Shown one piece after another: positions 39,118-49,201 of a DNA stretch of 64,000 nucleotides. Location of the stretch: contig NZ_RSFE01000002.1 in the NCBI RefSeq assembly GCF_004025325.1, positions 339,266-403,265 of the forward strand, read 5' to 3'. The notes beneath the pieces were generated by a model that made no database searches, was not told the origin of the DNA, and saw nothing but the letters and a program-made list of their open reading frames with translations. Position 1 is the stretch's first letter. Each line of letters begins with the position of its first letter. The DNA comes from Pseudidiomarina gelatinasegens (GTDB lineage Bacteria; Pseudomonadota; Gammaproteobacteria; Enterobacterales; Alteromonadaceae). The position numbers and the translations under genes are program-made.

Positions 39118-41136
39118 TTAAAGTCTTTTAAGTTGCTCCCGCAGCTTGGTTAAATCATCGCGCAACGCCGCAGCCTTTTCGAACTCTAAATCTTTTGCTG
39201 CCTGATACATTTCTTTTTCGGTCTGCACAATTTTCTGCATCACCACTTTCGGATCAAACATCGCCGCATCGTAAACTGGCTCTGGCTCAGCGGTGCGCTG
39301 TTTCTCTTTACGTGGAGCGCGAATACCACCGCCACCAAGATCCATCACGTCAGTCACACGCTTAATCAGACCTTTCGGCGTGATGCCATGCTCCTCGTTG
39401 TAGCTTACTTGCTTCGCACGACGACGATCGGTTTCATCAATCGCGCGCTGCATCGAACCGGTAATGCGATCAGCATACAATATAGCCCGCCCGTTAAGGT
39501 TACGTGCTGCGCGGCCAATTGTTTGTATCAGCGATCGATCAGAACGCAAGAAGCCTTCTTTGTCAGCATCAAGAATTGCCACCAAGGAAACCTCTGGCAT
39601 GTCCAAGCCTTCACGCAGCAAGTTGATACCCACCAAAACATCAAACTTACCCAGACGCAGGTCGCGGATAATTTCCATCCGCTCAACGGTGTCGATATCA
39701 GAGTGCAGATAACGCACACGGATGCCATGCTCGTCTAAATAATCCGACAAATCTTCGGCCATTTTCTTAGTTAGTGTGGTGGCCAATACGCGCTCGTTTA
39801 ACTCCACGCGCATACGCACCTCAGACATCAAGTCATCAACCTGCGTTGCCACCGGACGAATTTCAATGGTCGGGTCAATCAGCCCTGTTGGCCGCACCAC
39901 CTGCTCCACCACGTCGCCGTCACACTTTTCAATCTCATATTTACCCGGCGTTGCAGACACATAAATGGTTTGTGGCGCAATCGCTTCAAATTCATCAAAT
40001 TTTAATGGCCGGTTATCCAGCGCTGACGGCAATCGGAAGCCGTAATTCACCAAGTTTTCTTTACGCGAACGGTCGCCTTTATACATCGCACCAATTTGCG
40101 ACACAGTAACGTGCGACTCATCAATGATCAGCAAGGCATCGTCCGGTAAGTAGTCCAGCAACGTTGGCGGCGGCTCGCCCGGCGAACGTCCAGACAGATA
40201 CCGTGAGTAGTTCTCAATGCCCGAACAATAGCCAAGCTCCAGCATCATTTCGATGTCGTATTGAACTCGCTGACTCAGGCGCTGCTCTTCAACTAACTTG
40301 TTCATATCCAACAACTGGTGTTTACGATCTTTCAGCTCTTCTTTAATTTCTTCAATGGCGCCTAAAATGGTTTCGCGCGGCGTAACATAGTGCGTTTTTG
40401 GATACACAGTTGCACGCGCCACATCGGCTTCAGTCACCTGCCCTGTCAGCGGCTCAAAGAAACTGATGCGATCAATTTCATCATCAAACAGCTCCACCCG
40501 AATGGCCAGTTGCTCAGATTCTGCCGGGAAAATATCAATCACTTCACCACGAACACGGTAGGTGCCACGCTCAAATGCTGCGTCATTGCGTTTGTACTGC
40601 AACTGCGCCAGACGGCGCAAAACGTCGCGTTGATCAATGATGTCGCCACGGCGCAAATGCAGCATCATTTTCATATAGGATTCAGGGTCACCCAAACCAT
40701 AAATACAGGACACCGAAGCAACCAACACAACATCACGGCGTTCCATTAATGCTTTGGTTGCCGACAAACGCATCTGTTCAATATGTTCGTTTATGGACGC
40801 GTCTTTTTCAATGAACGTATCGGTGGTGGGAACATAAGCTTCCGGTTGATAATAGTCGTAATAGGAAACGAAGTACTCCACCGCGTTATTGGGGAAGAAT
40901 TCTTTCATTTCGCCATACAATTGCGCCGCCAAGGTTTTATTGTGCGCCAGTATTAAGGTTGGCCGTTGCACTTTTTCAATCACATTGGCCATGGTAAAGG
41001 TTTTACCTGAACCCGTTACGCCAAGCAGCGTTTGGTGCGCTAATCCCGCTTCTAAATTGTCAACCAACTTCTCAATCGCTTGGGGTTGATCACCAGCCGG
41101 TTGATAGTCAGACTTGAGCTCAAATGCGCGACTCAT
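39118..41136 (-). CDS. uvrB: UvrABC system protein B
   Basis: DNA-damage verification helicase of nucleotide excision repair. 672 residues from the ATG at 41136, preceded by GGAGG at the right distance. Walker A is GVTGSGKT at 39-46, the damage-probing beta-hairpin has [12 protein letters not shown] near 92-103, motif II DESH follows near 340, motif VI is QTIGRAARN, and the C-terminal UVR motif ([20 protein letters not shown]) binds UvrC. The start lies inside the 3' end of the MATE gene with a 17-base overlap. The 3' end abuts an intergenic repeat. Confidence 0.97.
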   Translation of the reverse strand: MSRAFELKSDYQPAGDQPQAIEKLVDNLEAGLAHQTLLGVTGSGKTFTMANVIEKVQRPTLILAHNKTLAAQLYGEMKEFFPNNAVEYFVSYYDYYQPEAYVPTTDTFIEKDASINEHIEQMRLSATKALMERRDVVLVASVSCIYGLGDPESYMKMMLHLRRGDIIDQRDVLRRLAQLQYKRNDAAFERGTYRVRGEVIDIFPAESEQLAIRVELFDDEIDRISFFEPLTGQVTEADVARATVYPKTHYVTPRETILGAIEEIKEELKDRKHQLLDMNKLVEEQRLSQRVQYDIEMMLELGYCSGIENYSRYLSGRSPGEPPPTLLDYLPDDALLIIDESHVTVSQIGAMYKGDRSRKENLVNYGFRLPSALDNRPLKFDEFEAIAPQTIYVSATPGKYEIEKCDGDVVEQVVRPTGLIDPTIEIRPVATQVDDLMSEVRMRVELNERVLATTLTKKMAEDLSDYLDEHGIRVRYLHSDIDTVERMEIIRDLRLGKFDVLVGINLLREGLDMPEVSLVAILDADKEGFLRSDRSLIQTIGRAARNLNGRAILYADRITGSMQRAIDETDRRRAKQVSYNEEHGITPKGLIKRVTDVMDLGGGGIRAPRKEKQRTAEPEPVYDAAMFDPKVVMQKIVQTEKEMYQAAKDLEFEKAAALRDDLTKLREQLKRL

Positions 41137-42502
41137 GATGACCTCCATCGCGTTCGCGAGATATTTCGCTTTTTAGGCCCCGTTGGAACCAGAACCAGGC
41201 AATAATTGCCGTAAATACGTTAGCGATAACACCGCCAATAAATAATCCAGGAATATCGTACAGCACCGCACCTAACCAGCTAAGCGGTACAAACATCACA
41301 AATAAACGTACGACGCTAAGCGCAAAAGCGTTCATCGGCCGGTGCAATGCGTTCAAACTTGAGTTGGTTAAAATAATAACGCCCTGCAAGCCGTAACCCA
41401 GCGGCATAATATAAATAAACAGTCGAATTAAGCGCGCCACTTCAGGGTCATCGGTAAAGGCTGCCGCAACCCAAGGTGCAGTTGCAATCAATAACCCATA
41501 AATAATCAGTTGTACGATGAGCACGCTGCGAATGGCAACACGATATGCGGCCCCCACACGGTCAAATGATTGCGCACCAAAGTTTTGACTAATCAATGGC
41601 GGCAACGACATTGATAACGCCAGAATAATCACGCTTGCCAGCGACTCCAATCGTGAGCCCACACCAAACGCTGCCACTGCAGGCGCACCGTAAGCGGCGA
41701 TAATTGCGGTAATCACAGCCATTGCCAGTGGCGTCAGCATGTTCGCACCCGCAGCGGGTACGCCAATACTTAGAATCTGACGCGCCGAGCGCAACCAACT
41801 GGCATCAGCCGGTGCACGAAAAGCCAGTAGCTTCTTATATTTGAGGTACCAGAGCACCAGAAACGTTCCGATAATCCATGACACTAAGCTTGCCAGTGCA
41901 GCACCCTGCACGCCCATGGCCGGAATTGGGCCCAAGCCAAAGATAAAAATAGGGTCAAAAATAGCATTCAGCAAACCGCCCGAAGCCATAATGAGTGACG
42001 GGGTACGGGTATCCCCTGACGCCCGCAACACGGCGTTGCCCACCATTGGCGTCACCAATAGCACTGAGCCAATAAACCAAATGGTCATGTAGTCATGAAT
42101 GTAGGGCAACAGGCGTTCTTGGGCACGTAGTAAGCTGAAAATTGGGTCCATGAGCAGGTAGCCAATTAACGCCAGCACCATCACCAATAATGCCGACACC
42201 GTTAATGCGGTGGTGCCATCAAAACGGGCATGTTCCTCGCGACCGGAGCCACGCTTACGGGCTATCACTGCCGACGTGCCAATGCCTAGGCCAATCGCCA
42301 AACTGACAACGGTAAAGGTAACCGGAAAGGTAAAGCTCACCGCCGCCAGCGGGTCTGTGCCGAGCATGCCAACGAAAAACGTATCAACCACGTTAAAGCT
42401 GATTAACGTCAACACGCCAATGATCACTGGCCAGGTCATCCGCCAGAGTGTGGGTTGGATTGGATCGTGAAGTAGAGATTTTGCCGCTACAGCTTGGCTC
42501 AT
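41120..42502 (-). CDS. MATE family efflux transporter
   Basis: A 460-residue cation-coupled multidrug/toxin antiporter with twelve predicted helices in two similar halves. The N-terminal half opens with [43 protein letters not shown], a standard MatE domain start. The second half begins near residue 240 with [30 protein letters not shown]. The substrate cannot be inferred. It is upstream of uvrB and overlaps it by 17 bases, an uncommon pairing. No clear Shine-Dalgarno precedes the ATG; instead a 10-bp palindrome lies two bases upstream. Confidence 0.93.
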   Translation of the reverse strand: MSQAVAAKSLLHDPIQPTLWRMTWPVIIGVLTLISFNVVDTFFVGMLGTDPLAAVSFTFPVTFTVVSLAIGLGIGTSAVIARKRGSGREEHARFDGTTALTVSALLVMVLALIGYLLMDPIFSLLRAQERLLPYIHDYMTIWFIGSVLLVTPMVGNAVLRASGDTRTPSLIMASGGLLNAIFDPIFIFGLGPIPAMGVQGAALASLVSWIIGTFLVLWYLKYKKLLAFRAPADASWLRSARQILSIGVPAAGANMLTPLAMAVITAIIAAYGAPAVAAFGVGSRLESLASVIILALSMSLPPLISQNFGAQSFDRVGAAYRVAIRSVLIVQLIIYGLLIATAPWVAAAFTDDPEVARLIRLFIYIMPLGYGLQGVIILTNSSLNALHRPMNAFALSVVRLFVMFVPLSWLGAVLYDIPGLFIGGVIANVFTAIIAWFWFQRGLKSEISRERDGGHHESRI

Positions 42503-42504
42503 GT

Positions 42505-42514
42505 GTTACGTAAC
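42505..42514. promoter_or_regulatory. Palindrome next to the MATE start codon
   Basis: Perfect inverted repeat GTTACGTAAC within GTGTTACGTAACCGG, two bases upstream of the MATE ATG and in the divergent region with the aminotransferase gene. It could be an operator or cover the ribosome site; this is inferred from symmetry alone. Confidence 0.35.
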
Positions 42515-42585
42515 CGGTGTTGAAAAAAGAAGCCGTAGTGTAACGAATTTTAAGCTTTTTCGCTATGTTATAAGGCGCTATCGAA

Positions 42586-42614
42586 TAGACAAAATTACGC
42601 GAAAACGTTATAGT
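42586..42614 (+). promoter_or_regulatory. Predicted promoter of the aminotransferase gene
   Basis: TAGACA (42586-42591), a 17-base spacer and TATAGT (42609-42614) lie about 40 bases before the GTG start. Confidence 0.6.
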
Positions 42615-42655
42615 AGCTGCAACTTTTTCACCCCTTCTATGTTTAGGATCGCACC

Positions 42656-43840
42656 GTGAAATACCAATTATCCGACCGCGTTAATGCTATACAACCATCA
42701 CCAACCTTGGCTGTTTCTCAAAAAGCCGCTGAAATGAAAGCCGCTGGCCACAACGTGATTGGTTTAGGTGTGGGTGAACCTGATTTTGATACACCAGAAT
42801 TTGTCAAAGCAGCAGCTAAGGCTGCAATTGATGCTGGTCATACCCGCTACACCGCGGTTGACGGCATTCCACAACTGAAACAAGCTGTGGTTGATAAATT
42901 CAAACGTGATAACGGCTTAAGCTATGAGCCCAGCGAAATTCTAATTTCAGCGGGTGGCAAGCACAGCATCTTTAACCTATTGAGCGCTTGGCTCAATCCG
43001 GGTGATGAAGTATTGATTCCTGCGCCTTATTGGGTGTCTTACCCTGATATGGCCAAACTGGTTGGCGCTGAGCCAATCTTTATTGAAGCCGGTATTGAGC
43101 AGCGCTACAAAATAACGCCAGCGCAATTGCAAGCCGCCATCACGCCCAAAACACGGTTAATGTTTTTAAATAGCCCGTCCAACCCGACCGGCACGGCTTA
43201 CACCAAAGCTGAATTGGAAGGTTTGGCCGATGTGTTACGTCAACACCCGCAAATTCTGATCGCAACTGACGACATGTACGAGCATATATTGTGGAGCGAA
43301 GAAAGCTTCCACAACATCGCTATGGTTGCGCCTGACTTGAAAGATCGCATCGTTATTCTTTCCGGTGTTTCTAAGGCATACGCAATGACAGGTTGGCGTA
43401 TCGGCTACGCGGCGGGTCCTAAACCGCTGATTGCTGCCATGAAGAAGATTCAATCACAAAGCACCTCCAACCCAGCCAGCATCAGCCAATGGGCTGCCCT
43501 TGCTGCACTTGAAGGCGATCAGAGCTGCATTACCGAGATGGTCAAAGCATTTAAACAACGCCACGACTACCTCGTTGAAGCCTTGAACGCAATTCCAGGC
43601 ATGCAATGCATTGCGGGCGACGGTACTTTCTACACCTTTGCCAATATTGATGCCTTAATGGCTATGAAAGGCGCCAGCTCAGACGTTGAGTTGTGCGAAA
43701 TGATTCTGAACGAAGCAAAAGTAGCGTTAGTTCCAGGTTCAGCGTTCGGCGCACCAGGCCACTGCCGCTTCTCTTTTGCATGCAGCCTCGACACCCTGAA
43801 AGAAGCTGTACGTCGTATCAAAGAATTCGCCCAAGCATAG
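42656..43840 (+). CDS. Class I aminotransferase, aspartate aminotransferase type
   Basis: PLP enzyme of 394 residues in the fold-type I subgroup Ib common outside enterobacteria. The PLP lysine is K240 in SGVSKAYAMTGWRIGY. NSPSNPTGTAYTKAEL carries the PLP-binding Asn, and the substrate carboxylate Arg is in CRFSFACS near the C-terminus. The protein opens with LSDRVNAIQPSPTLAVSQKAAEMKAAG, as in aspartate/prephenate aminotransferases. GTG start at 42656 follows AGGATCG. Whether it also acts on prephenate or aromatic amino acids cannot be decided here. Monocistronic. Confidence 0.92.
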   Translation: MKYQLSDRVNAIQPSPTLAVSQKAAEMKAAGHNVIGLGVGEPDFDTPEFVKAAAKAAIDAGHTRYTAVDGIPQLKQAVVDKFKRDNGLSYEPSEILISAGGKHSIFNLLSAWLNPGDEVLIPAPYWVSYPDMAKLVGAEPIFIEAGIEQRYKITPAQLQAAITPKTRLMFLNSPSNPTGTAYTKAELEGLADVLRQHPQILIATDDMYEHILWSEESFHNIAMVAPDLKDRIVILSGVSKAYAMTGWRIGYAAGPKPLIAAMKKIQSQSTSNPASISQWAALAALEGDQSCITEMVKAFKQRHDYLVEALNAIPGMQCIAGDGTFYTFANIDALMAMKGASSDVELCEMILNEAKVALVPGSAFGAPGHCRFSFACSLDTLKEAVRRIKEFAQA

Positions 43841-44181
43841 TTTTTTGGGCGTAATTCGTTTTGTGACACGGCTGTGACAAGAGTATTAAAACAGCCGTTT
43901 AAAATGTGTTCGTCACAAAAAATTAATGTTCGTATTTACACGAAGTTACTTGACCTTTCTGAACGTCGCTTTTGTGAACAAATCAGGTAAGAAATGCACA
44001 ATTACCGATGCAAAATGCGACGAACGACATGCGCGCCTGAAAAACTTTACACGCCCTGTAAACTAACTATATAACCAACTGTTTTTATTGACTATTTAAA
44101 ATTAGAGCCAATTTTTAAGCAATCTCTAAATCAGCCCGAATAGCCCACCATTAATGATAACTCACACAGTTTCCCACAAGG

Positions 44182-44251
44182 TTATCCACAGATTTAGTGG
44201 ATAAGATTGTCTAGCCATTGAAACACGTGCGATTGGGGGGCATGTGGATAA
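44182..44251. promoter_or_regulatory. Cluster of DnaA boxes
   Basis: Perfect TTATCCACA at 44182-44190 on the plus strand. Perfect TTATCCACA on the minus strand at 44251-44243. A one-mismatch box (TTATCCACT) on the minus strand at 44204-44196. A weaker TTTCCCACA lies just upstream. Three boxes within 70 bp in an AT-rich intergenic region suggest DnaA binding. Confidence 0.7.
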
Positions 44252-44364
44252 CCAAGGACAAACTAGCTATATATCAAATGCAATACTTGCATTCATTCCA
44301 AATACTTGACTTTAATTTTTTTCAACGGTTTGAGCACAAAACAAGCAAACAGCATTTTTTAGTA

Positions 44365-44393
44365 TTGACAGAGGCCGCAACCGCCTTTAACAT
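44365..44393 (+). promoter_or_regulatory. Promoter of the tandem tRNA-Asn genes
   Basis: Perfect TTGACA (44365-44370), 17-base spacer and TAACAT (44388-44393), followed by a GC-rich TCGCACCCG. The start is about 15 bases before the first tRNA. Confidence 0.85.
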
Positions 44394-44415
44394 TCGCACC
44401 CGTTGTCGGATGTGT

Positions 44416-44492
44416 TCCCCAGTAGCTCAGTTGGTTAGAGCGGTGGACTGTTAATCCATGTGTCGTTGGTTCGAATCCAACCTGGGGAGCCA
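44416..44492 (+). tRNA. tRNA-Asn (GTT)
   Basis: 77 bases with encoded CCA. TCCCCAG pairs with CTGGGGA, and the anticodon loop CTGTTAA gives anticodon GTT. Confidence 0.97.
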
Positions 44493-44541
44493 AGACATCC
44501 AACAACGTTCCCTTTATATATACGGTTATACCTCATAGAAT

Positions 44542-44618
44542 TCCCCAGTAGCTCAGTTGGTTAGAGCGGTGGACTGTTAATCCATGTGTCGTTGGTTCGA
44601 ATCCAACCTGGGGAGCCA
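44542..44618 (+). tRNA. tRNA-Asn (GTT)
   Basis: Identical to the copy at 44416 and 49 bases downstream; CCA encoded. Confidence 0.97.
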
Positions 44619-44634
44619 TTCTATAGAAACGCTC

Positions 44635-45693
44635 CTAGTAACTTCTTAAGCATTCCATATAGTCTTCAAACTCAGAACGCTGCCACAATCTTGCACTAAG
44701 CTCGTGCACAGGTTCCTGCGCGCCATTATGCAACCATTCAGCCACTGCTTGCGCCACATTAGGCCAATGACAGGTGTTTGCCATGCCGTGCTCAAGAAAT
44801 TCCGCAACCGCTCCTTGATCTAACTTCCACATAACTTGAGCTAAACGTGAACGTTGCAGGCATTGCGCATTAGCGGTTTGTTCAAATTGCCCAGTTAACG
44901 GCTTAACCAATATTTTCTTACCAGCAGCCAGCGCTTCGCTGGACGTTTCAAACCCAGCATTACTGATAATACCTTCTGCGCGTGCTACGGCTTCGGCAAA
45001 ACCAATTCGCGATGGCGCATGATAATGAATATGCCCAACCTGCTGCCGCTCAGCTTGAGGATGAAACACATGAAAGGTAACGCCATCAAATGGCTTTAAC
45101 AGCTCGTGAATCGCTGCCAGCGGCTCGAACGGCAAGTACACCACATAATGCCCTGGCTGCATGGTTTGCGTGCGACCTCGTTGATGAATAATCGGCGGCA
45201 AAATATGCGACGCATCATCAAACCAATGCATGCCCACCGGTCTGTCAGTTGGCGCAAACCAACGCAACATTTGCCGTTGCGCCAGCGAAATAGGCAGGCT
45301 TGGGGTGGGTTTGTAAAACGCATACTGACGCCCTAACCCAATCACCTGCTTGCGCTGTAAACGCCCCGCCCATGCAGTAATGGGCTCGTAGTCGCTTACC
45401 ACTAAGTCATATTCACTCAGGTCGAGCGCCTTAACATCATGCCAAAACTGCCCCCACTGATTTCTACGCAAGGTTTCCGGCACATTCACGCGGCCTTGTT
45501 CCACCACAAACGAGAGGCCTTGGCGCCATTGCCAGTCACCGAACGCATCCATATCAAACAATTGATTGCGATCACGGCCAGAAATCAAAAACTGTGTGTG
45601 AACATCTGGGTACATTGAAAGTGCCTCAGCTAACGCTGAACAGCGGCTTAAATGACCATTCCCGGTGCCTTGTACGCCAATTAGAATACGCAT
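44635..45693 (-). CDS. MurG-like glycosyltransferase (MJ1255/VC2487 type)
   Basis: A 352-residue GT-B fold protein. The N-terminal GVQGTGNGHLSRCSALAEAL is the glycine-rich nucleotide-sugar transferase loop. SNAGFETSSEALAAGKKILVKPLTGQFEQTANAQCLQR near residue 265-305 is the donor-binding C-terminal motif seen in MurG and the TIGR00661 family. The start at 45693 is preceded by GGAGGA; the reading frame continues to 45759 over the PAP2 gene end. The acceptor is unknown. It follows the PAP2 gene by 38 bases, which suggests a lipid-linked substrate. Confidence 0.8.
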   Translation of the reverse strand: MRILIGVQGTGNGHLSRCSALAEALSMYPDVHTQFLISGRDRNQLFDMDAFGDWQWRQGLSFVVEQGRVNVPETLRRNQWGQFWHDVKALDLSEYDLVVSDYEPITAWAGRLQRKQVIGLGRQYAFYKPTPSLPISLAQRQMLRWFAPTDRPVGMHWFDDASHILPPIIHQRGRTQTMQPGHYVVYLPFEPLAAIHELLKPFDGVTFHVFHPQAERQQVGHIHYHAPSRIGFAEAVARAEGIISNAGFETSSEALAAGKKILVKPLTGQFEQTANAQCLQRSRLAQVMWKLDQGAVAEFLEHGMANTCHWPNVAQAVAEWLHNGAQEPVHELSARLWQRSEFEDYMECLRSY

Positions 45694-45731
45694 ACTTCCT
45701 CCATTACTACCTTCTTTATAAACAGCAGCCG

Positions 45732-46286
45732 TTAGCCAGTTACCGCTAACGCATACCAACTAATACCCAAACCCAGTGTGGCACCCGCGAAAATATCGCC
45801 AGGATAATGAACGCCCAGTAACACCCGCGAAACACCAACAGCGCTTGCCCAACCGAACAACAGCAACGCCCAGCTCGGGAAAAACGCGCTCATAATTCCG
45901 GCAAACAAGAACGCAGCCGTGGTGTGTCCAGACGGGAAGCTAAATTGATCGTGCGCGAGAATAATCGAATTAAAATGCGGGTTTTTTTGATACGGCCGTT
46001 GCCGTTTAAGCAACCGCTTTAGCAATGTAAATAAAGGTATTTCCAGCGCGAAACCAACCACTAAGGTGGTTATTAGCGGTATGCTCTCAGCGCCGTGCAG
46101 GCTTGCAATCAATAATGCAATAACTGCATAACTGTAGCCATCGCCCGAACGCGACACCCACCGCACCACCTGATGCCTACATAACCGTTGCAGACGCCGA
46201 TTCAGCCAGCTAAATGTTCGCTGATCAAATTGACTTACTTTAAACAACCATTTGGCCATAAAAGCTGTCATAACTCGGTGCCTCAC
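45732..46286 (-). CDS. PAP2 family membrane phosphatase
   Basis: A 184-residue type 2 phosphatidic acid phosphatase homologue with about five helices. The three phosphatase motifs are intact: KRLLKRQRP, FPSGHTTAAF and SRVLLGVHYPGD, with catalytic histidines in the last two. Members act on phosphatidate, phosphatidylglycerophosphate or undecaprenyl pyrophosphate. Transcribed before the glycosyltransferase. Initiation could be at ATG codons 46286, 46271 or 46259. Confidence 0.88.
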   Translation of the reverse strand: MRHRVMTAFMAKWLFKVSQFDQRTFSWLNRRLQRLCRHQVVRWVSRSGDGYSYAVIALLIASLHGAESIPLITTLVVGFALEIPLFTLLKRLLKRQRPYQKNPHFNSIILAHDQFSFPSGHTTAAFLFAGIMSAFFPSWALLLFGWASAVGVSRVLLGVHYPGDIFAGATLGLGISWYALAVTG

Positions 46287-46458
46287 GTGGCTTGCCGGTG
46301 CTGGCTTGGTTGAAATTTAGCCAACAGGCGTAACAGCGACATGACAGATTTATGAATATTCAGTGACAAACTTGAATAACACTACAGTTCATCGGTTGTT
46401 TCAAAGCGCTAAACATTCGATAATAGTACCCATCAAACGCAATTGGACGGATATTCCC

Positions 46459-47043
46459 ATGGGTGACTACTTGCTGCTGTTGGTGGCAACGGTATTAGTC
46501 AACAATTTTGTATTGGTTAAGTTTCTCGGGCTGTGCCCGTTTATGGGCGTTTCGAATAAGCTCGAGACGGCTATTGGCATGTCTGCGGCGACAACTTTTG
46601 TGCTCACGCTGGCATCCGTATCCAGCTACCTGGTTAATCAATATATCTTGGCGCCGCTTGATCTGATGGCGCTGCAAACGCTGAGCTTTATTCTGGTAAT
46701 CGCCGTGGTGGTGCAATTCACCGAAATGGTGGTGCATAAAACCAGCCCAACGCTGTATCGCTTGCTCGGTATTTTCTTGCCCTTAATTACCACCAATTGC
46801 GCGGTTCTCGGTGTTGCCCTGCTGAACATTAATGAACAACATAATTTCGTTGAATCTATTGTGTACGGGTTCGGCGCTGCCATCGGCTTCTCGCTGGTAT
46901 TGATTTTATTCTCAGCCTTACGTGAGCGTCTCGCCGCCGCCGATGTACCCATTCCCTTTAAAGGCGCAGCAGTGGCAATGATCACTGCAGGCCTCATGTC
47001 ATTAGCCTTTATGGGCTTTAGCGGGCTGGTGACAACAGCATGA
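46459..47043 (+). CDS. rsxA: Electron transport complex subunit RsxA
   Basis: Integral membrane subunit of the Rsx/Rnf complex, which uses NADH to reduce ferredoxin-type carriers and the SoxR sensor in E. coli. 194 residues from [32 protein letters not shown], the standard start at 46459; an upstream ATG at 46363 is in frame but outside the family. Six helices are expected. The motifs [11 protein letters not shown] and [11 protein letters not shown] carry the two cysteines that bind an iron-sulfur centre in the membrane. Overlaps rsxB by four bases. Confidence 0.95.
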   Translation: MGDYLLLLVATVLVNNFVLVKFLGLCPFMGVSNKLETAIGMSAATTFVLTLASVSSYLVNQYILAPLDLMALQTLSFILVIAVVVQFTEMVVHKTSPTLYRLLGIFLPLITTNCAVLGVALLNINEQHNFVESIVYGFGAAIGFSLVLILFSALRERLAAADVPIPFKGAAVAMITAGLMSLAFMGFSGLVTTA

Positions 47044-47603
47044 CGTTAATTACCGCACTGAGTGTATTGGGCGTACTTGCCCTGATATTTGGCTTAATAC
47101 TCGGCTTTGCCGCGGTACGTTTTCGCGTGGAAAGCGACCCCATCGTTGATCAAATAGACGCCCTGCTGCCGCAAACGCAATGTGGCCAATGTGGCTATCC
47201 CGGCTGTCGGCCATACGCTGAGGCTATTGCGAACGGCGATGACATTAATAAGTGCCCGCCCGGCGGTGAAACCACCATTAAGAACTTGTCTGAGCTGATG
47301 GGCGTTGAAGCCAAACCACTTGACGCAGCACATGGCCAAGAAGACGTTAAAAAAGTCGCGGTGATTCGTGAAGACGAATGCATTGGCTGCACTAAATGCA
47401 TTCAAGCCTGCCCAGTGGATGCCATTCTCGGTGCTGCAAAACAGATGCATACCGTTATTGCGCATGAATGTACCGGTTGTGATCTGTGCGTAGAGCCATG
47501 CCCTGTTGACTGCATCGACATGGTGCCAGTGCCTGTGCGCCCTGAAAATTGGCAGTGGGATTTACAACAAATTCCAGTTCGTGTGGTGGAGTCGTCAAAC
47601 TAA
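47040..47603 (+). CDS. rsxB: Electron transport complex subunit RsxB
   Basis: Iron-sulfur subunit of 187 residues. An N-terminal membrane helix is followed by the CGQCGYPGC cluster motif near residue 50 and two ferredoxin-like [4Fe-4S] motifs, [15 protein letters not shown] and [15 protein letters not shown]. Passes electrons between RsxC and the rest of the complex. Its stop TAA overlaps the ATG of rsxC by one base. Confidence 0.95.
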   Translation: MTLITALSVLGVLALIFGLILGFAAVRFRVESDPIVDQIDALLPQTQCGQCGYPGCRPYAEAIANGDDINKCPPGGETTIKNLSELMGVEAKPLDAAHGQEDVKKVAVIREDECIGCTKCIQACPVDAILGAAKQMHTVIAHECTGCDLCVEPCPVDCIDMVPVPVRPENWQWDLQQIPVRVVESSN

Positions 47604-49201
47604 TGTCAGCAGCAACCAAAGCGATAGAAGCAGGCCACATTTGGACGTTCCCTGGCGGTATCCACCCGCCGGAGCGCAAAGAACTGTCCAACCAATCGGC
47701 AATTCGTCAGTTGCCTTTGGCACCACATTATCATGTACCGGTTAAACAGCACTCTGGTGCCCCCGGCGATTTGCTGGTGCAAGTGGGCGATAAAGTAAAA
47801 GCAGGCCAAGCGCTTACTCAGGTTGGCGTGAACAACGGCCTGCCGGTACACGCCCCTACCTCAGGCACAGTCACGGCCATTGGCGCCGGCATTATTGCTC
47901 ACCCATCAGGGCTGGCCGACACCATCATTACCATTACGGCCGACGGTGACGATAGCGCCACAACCTTAGCGCCCATCGCCGATTACACTGCGGTAAGCCG
48001 TGCTGAACTATTGGAGCGCATTAAACAAGCCGGTATCGCTGGTTTGGGTGGCGCTGGCTTCCCTACCGCGCAGAAACTTGCGCTGCAGCGGCCACTGGAT
48101 TACCTGATCATCAATGGCGTGGAATGCGAACCCTACATTAGTGCTGACGACCGCCTAATGCGTGAACATGCACAAACCATCATTGACGGCACCGAAATTC
48201 TGCTGCATTTGGCCGCTTGCGAAAAAGCACTGATAGCGATTGAAGCCAATAAACCTGAAGCCATTAGCGCGTTTGAGGCCTTGCTACACGAGCATCCAAA
48301 ACTTGCGCTGCGCGTGGTACCGGTTAAATACCCTTCTGGGGGCGAAAAGCAGCTGATTCAGTTGCTCACCGGTCGCCAAGTGCCAAGTCGCGGCTTGCCC
48401 ATTGATGTGGGCTTGGTCATGCAAAACGTGGGAACCGCCTACGCTGTGGCGCAAGCCGTGGTGCAAGGCAAACCACTCATTGAGCGCGTGGTAACCGTAA
48501 CCGGCGAGAACGTTGAGCAACCCGGTAACTATTGGGTTCGCCTTGGCACGCCGGTCGACTACTTATTAGAACAATGCGGCTTCAAACCTGAACCCGAGCA
48601 ACGGGTTATTATGGGTGGCCCCATGATGGGCTTCACGCTGGCCGATCTCAGTGTGCCGGTGGTGAAAATCACCAACTGTATTTTAGTACCCAGCAGCCAA
48701 GAACTGGCCCCAGCGCAAGACGAAATGGCCTGCATTCGTTGCGGCGCGTGCGCGGATGTATGCCCTGCACAACTGCTGCCCCAACAAATGGTATGGCTCG
48801 CCAAAGCCAAAGACTACGATGGCTTAGAAAAGCAAAACCTGTTTGACTGCATTGAATGCGGAGCCTGTGCCTATGTGTGCCCAAGCGAGATCCCATTGGT
48901 GCACTACTACCGCAAAGCCAAAGCAGAGATTCGTAATATTGCCCGCGAAAAAGCCAAAGCAGAAGTGGCTCGGGAACGTTTTGAGGCGCGCCAAGAGCGC
49001 TTGGAACGTGAAAAAGAAGAACGCTTAGAACGCCACCGTAAAGCTGCTGAAGCCCGCAAAAAAGCGCAAGCCGAAGCCGTTGAAAAAGGTGGTGACAATC
49101 CGCAAGACGCCGTGCAAGCAGCCATTGCCCGAGCCAAAGCGCGTAAAGCAGCACAAGCCGCGGCAGCGGCCGACAAAAAAACCGAAGGTGACGACGCATG
49201 A
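47603..49201 (+). CDS. rsxC: Electron transport complex subunit RsxC (short form)
   Basis: NADH- and FMN-binding subunit of 532 residues. The N-terminal barrel-sandwich part is followed by the NADH-binding GIAGLGGAGFPTAQKLAL (near 145-165). Two [4Fe-4S] motifs are CIRCGACADVCPAQ (near 375) and CIECGACAYVCPSE (near 416). The tail after about 440 is a charged, Ala/Lys/Glu/Arg-rich coiled-coil region. It is shorter than E. coli RsxC, which has a longer repetitive tail. ATG at 47603 ([11 protein letters not shown]); the ORF from 47549 lies in rsxB. Confidence 0.95.
   Translation: MSAATKAIEAGHIWTFPGGIHPPERKELSNQSAIRQLPLAPHYHVPVKQHSGAPGDLLVQVGDKVKAGQALTQVGVNNGLPVHAPTSGTVTAIGAGIIAHPSGLADTIITITADGDDSATTLAPIADYTAVSRAELLERIKQAGIAGLGGAGFPTAQKLALQRPLDYLIINGVECEPYISADDRLMREHAQTIIDGTEILLHLAACEKALIAIEANKPEAISAFEALLHEHPKLALRVVPVKYPSGGEKQLIQLLTGRQVPSRGLPIDVGLVMQNVGTAYAVAQAVVQGKPLIERVVTVTGENVEQPGNYWVRLGTPVDYLLEQCGFKPEPEQRVIMGGPMMGFTLADLSVPVVKITNCILVPSSQELAPAQDEMACIRCGACADVCPAQLLPQQMVWLAKAKDYDGLEKQNLFDCIECGACAYVCPSEIPLVHYYRKAKAEIRNIAREKAKAEVARERFEARQERLEREKEERLERHRKAAEARKKAQAEAVEKGGDNPQDAVQAAIARAKARKAAQAAAAADKKTEGDDA

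Larger units (their letters stand above)
43841..44415. other. 575-bp AT-rich intergenic region with DnaA-box cluster
   Basis: No convincing gene is present. A possible weak terminator of the aminotransferase gene is formed by ACGGCTGT (43868-43875) and ACAGCCGT (43891-43898). A cluster of DnaA boxes lies at 44182-44251 and the tRNA-Asn promoter at 44365-44393. AT-rich runs occur at 44080-44120 and 44310-44360. A 46-codon frame at 43926-44066 has no ribosome site. Confidence 0.7.

Noticed and set aside
43926..44066. A 46-codon reading frame in the aminotransferase/tRNA-Asn intergenic region
   Set aside because: It has no ribosome site, no recognisable domain or signal sequence, and lies in AT-rich DNA where a frame of this length is expected by chance.
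44182..44251. DnaA boxes considered as the chromosomal origin
   Set aside because: No dnaA, dnaN, gidA/mioC or rpmH neighbours are present, and only three boxes are seen, so a titration site is more likely than oriC.
44218..44454. A 78-codon plus-strand frame before and into tRNA-Asn
   Set aside because: It runs through the tRNA promoter and into the first tRNA-Asn gene, and its composition is not protein-like.
48669..49199. A 176-codon minus-strand frame opposite rsxC
   Set aside because: It is antisense to the conserved iron-sulfur and tail region of rsxC and is rich in residues that mirror the sense codons; no domain is seen.
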